From the NCBI GenBank assembly GCA_946480555.1, contig CAMLLE010000125.1, forward strand, positions 1-7,652: a DNA stretch of 7,652 bases, given 5' to 3'. The notes under the pieces were generated by a model. The model was given only the letters and a program-made list of their open reading frames with translations. It did not search any database and had not been told where the DNA came from. The position numbers and the translations under genes were made by a program. Positions within the stretch are counted from its first letter, which is position 1. Every line of letters starts with the position of its first letter. The DNA is from an uncultured Verrucomicrobia subdivision 3 bacterium (GTDB lineage Bacteria; Verrucomicrobiota; Verrucomicrobiae; Limisphaerales; CAMLLE01). Below are positions 5,980 through 7,652 of the stretch, piece after piece.

Positions 5980-6007
5980 AAGAAAAAGCCCCGGTTTCCC
6001 GGGGCTT
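5980..6007 (-). terminator. Strong Rho-independent terminator of the symporter gene
   Basis: On the - strand, AAGCCCCGG (6007-5999) pairs perfectly with CCGGGGCTT (5994-5986) around the stable GNRA-type tetraloop GAAA, followed by a T-rich tract (TTTCTTTG) running out of the stem's last TT. It begins 28 bases after the symporter stop at 6036. It fits the textbook form in every part and isolates the symporter transcript from msrB. Confidence 0.92.
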
Positions 6008-6035
6008 GTGGATTCAACTGTGAAACAGGGTCCGG

Positions 6036-7652
6036 CTACTTGAGCCAGAAGCTGAAGTAGAGATACATGCCGCCGACGAGCAGCAGGATGAGGCCGGCCA
6101 TGAGCTTGTTGCCAAAGTCCCAGCTCGCCTTGATTTCCGCGGCGCTCTGGCCTTCGTGGATCGTGGAGTAGGTGAGGCCTTTGATTTTTTCCGGTGGCGG
6201 CGGAGGCGTCATGAGCGAGACCACCACCATGATCACGATGCTGGCAAGCATCAAAACGCCGGTGGCGTAGAGGAAGTTGAAGTCGCCGATGGCGGCAAAC
6301 ACCTCAGGCGTTTCGCGCTTACCTTTGCCGTACATGCTCTGCATCGTCAGCTTGATCATGCCGAGGACGAACCCGCCCGCCAGACCCCAGGTCGCGCCGG
6401 CTGAGTTCACGCGCTTCCAGAAAAGACCCAGCAGGAAGACCGCGGTGATCGGAGGAGCGAGGTAGCCCTGGACGCTTTGCAGGTATTGATAAAGACCGCC
6501 GCCCGATATTTTGGCCATCACTGGAATCCAGATGATGCCAAGACCGACGACGACCGTTGTCGCAATACGGCCAACGTTGAGCAGATGCTTCGGCGACTGG
6601 CCCGGGCGGATCTTCTCATAAATATCCACCGTGAACAGCGACGCGCTGGAGTTGAACAGCGATGCGAGCGAGCTCATGAGTGCCGCGAGCAAGCAGGCCA
6701 CGATCAGACCGCGGATGCCCGAAGGCAGCAGCGCCGTGACGAGGGTCGGGAACACGCGGTCGCCATCGATCGCCGATACCACTTCACCGCCGATGATCTT
6801 CGGCGGAAGGGTGATGATGCCCTTCTGATGCAGCGCCCAGCCAATCATGCCGGGAATCAGGAAGATCAACACCGGCCAGACCTTCAGCAAACCGCCGAAC
6901 AGCGCGCCGCGGCGGGCCGTCGTCAGGTCTTTGGCCGAGAGCGCGCGTTGGACGATGTATTGGTCGGTACACCAGTACCAGATGCCGATGATGGGCGACG
7001 CGATCAGCACGCCGAGCCACGGGAAGTTCGGATCCGAGAGCGGACGCCACAGGGCAAATTGTTCTGAGTTCGCTTTGCACATTGAGACGAGTTCACCCCA
7101 GCCGCCGAGCTTGTTCAGGCCGATGCCCGTGATGACAAACGAGCCGAGCAGAATGATCACTGCCTGCGGAGTCGCCGTCGCCATAATCGCGCGCATGCCG
7201 CCGAACACGGTGTAAACACCCGTGATGATCACCGTCGCGAAGGCACCGATCCAGAATGCGTCCAGGGTCGTTCCGCCGATGGTCATGTTGACCTCCGGCA
7301 ACAACGCTTGAAACACGATCGCACCGGCATACACCGTCACGCTGACCTTGGTGAAGACGTAAGCGACGAGCGACACGCCGGACAGGATCAGGCGTGTGCG
7401 GGCGCTGAAGCGGCGTTCCAGAAACTCCGGAATCGTTTCGACTCCTGACTTGTAATAGAACGGCACGAACAGGCCCGCGAGCATGATGAGCACCCACGCG
7501 TGCAGTTCCCAATGCGCCATGGCCATGCCGGTCGCCGCGCCCTGGCCCGCCAGGCCGACGATGTGTTCCGAGCCGATGTTCGAGGTGAAGATCGACGCGC
7601 CGATCGTGATCCAGCCTGCGTTGCGGCCGGCCAGGAAGAAGTCTTTGGTATC
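6036..7652 (-). CDS. Sodium:solute symporter, SGLT/SLC5-like (5' end outside window)
   Basis: This inner-membrane, sodium-driven importer of the SSS family (PF00474) is closest in wording to the sodium/glucose (SGLT) branch. The reading frame is open to base 7652, so the true start lies beyond the window; 538 residues are visible and only the first helix region is missing. Numbering from the edge, the SGLT signature DFFLAGRNAGW (4-14) is followed by IGASIFTSNIGSEHIVGLAG (18-37). SGVETIPEFLERRF (69-82) and TDQYIVQRALSAKD (229-242) come next, then MSSLASLFNSSASLFTVDIY (326-345), where the paired Ser residues of the sodium site fall. YLQSVQGYLAPP (390-401) puts Gln392 at the place of the sugar-contacting Gln of SGLT1 and vSGLT. 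About a dozen hydrophobic helices are visible. A cytosolic loop before the last helix contains five consecutive prolines (483-487). The substrate is probably a sugar or similar polar solute; no sugar-metabolism genes are in view to refine this. The stop is followed by a strong terminator. Confidence 0.94.
   Translation of the reverse strand, partial: DTKDFFLAGRNAGWITIGASIFTSNIGSEHIVGLAGQGAATGMAMAHWELHAWVLIMLAGLFVPFYYKSGVETIPEFLERRFSARTRLILSGVSLVAYVFTKVSVTVYAGAIVFQALLPEVNMTIGGTTLDAFWIGAFATVIITGVYTVFGGMRAIMATATPQAVIILLGSFVITGIGLNKLGGWGELVSMCKANSEQFALWRPLSDPNFPWLGVLIASPIIGIWYWCTDQYIVQRALSAKDLTTARRGALFGGLLKVWPVLIFLIPGMIGWALHQKGIITLPPKIIGGEVVSAIDGDRVFPTLVTALLPSGIRGLIVACLLAALMSSLASLFNSSASLFTVDIYEKIRPGQSPKHLLNVGRIATTVVVGLGIIWIPVMAKISGGGLYQYLQSVQGYLAPPITAVFLLGLFWKRVNSAGATWGLAGGFVLGMIKLTMQSMYGKGKRETPEVFAAIGDFNFLYATGVLMLASIVIMVVVSLMTPPPPPEKIKGLTYSTIHEGQSAAEIKASWDFGNKLMAGLILLLVGGMYLYFSFWLK

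Noticed and set aside
5900..5980. N-terminal extension of MsrB to the TTG at 5980
   Set aside because: The TTG lies in the T-run of the symporter terminator, and the ATG at 5899 begins directly before a normal signal peptide.
1..7652. tRNA, rRNA, CRISPR array, transposase, phage or toxin-antitoxin genes
   Set aside because: None was found on reading both strands; all sizeable frames are explained by the listed genes or their shadows.

Overview
The window suggests a Gram-negative bacterium: it encodes an outer-membrane phospholipase, a lipoprotein and several exported enzymes. The DNA is moderately GC-rich, start codons mostly lack clear Shine-Dalgarno sequences, and short palindromic or TGAATGTTGA-type intergenic repeats occur. 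Together with the gene mix (SGLT-type symporter, DA1-like LIM peptidase) this is most like Verrucomicrobiota (Pedosphaera/Limisphaera side). That assignment is an inference from style and cannot be proven from this window.

Layout. The first third is on the + strand: the 3' end of a CheY/Rcp1-like response regulator (to 262), a lipoprotein zinc aminopeptidase of the PF10023/COG4324 family (431-1597), and a class I SAM-dependent methyltransferase of the Methyltransf_24 type (1776-2519). A 148-bp convergent intergenic region follows (2520-2667), holding two hairpins, one of them a 22-bp inverted repeat with a single mismatch. The rest is on the - strand. In transcription order from the right edge it holds a 5'-truncated SGLT-type sodium:solute symporter (7652-6036) with a textbook terminator, an exported zinc-free MsrB (5899-5276), a secreted LIM-like/HExxH peptidase resembling plant DA1 (5109-3985), and an outer-membrane phospholipase A with an extra N-terminal domain (3912-2668).

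How the genes relate. No single pathway is evident. The common theme is the cell envelope: a lipoprotein peptidase, a secreted peptidase, an outer-membrane phospholipase, a periplasmic methionine-sulfoxide repair enzyme and an inner-membrane sugar-type symporter. The DA1-like peptidase and PldA are 72 bp apart on the same strand and may be co-transcribed. Terminators separate msrB and the symporter from their downstream neighbours. There are no RNA genes, CRISPR arrays, transposases or phage genes. The most interesting items are the bacterial DA1-like peptidase with its C-terminal extension, the short repeat that supplies the last codons and stop of the aminopeptidase gene, and the long palindrome between the convergent genes.
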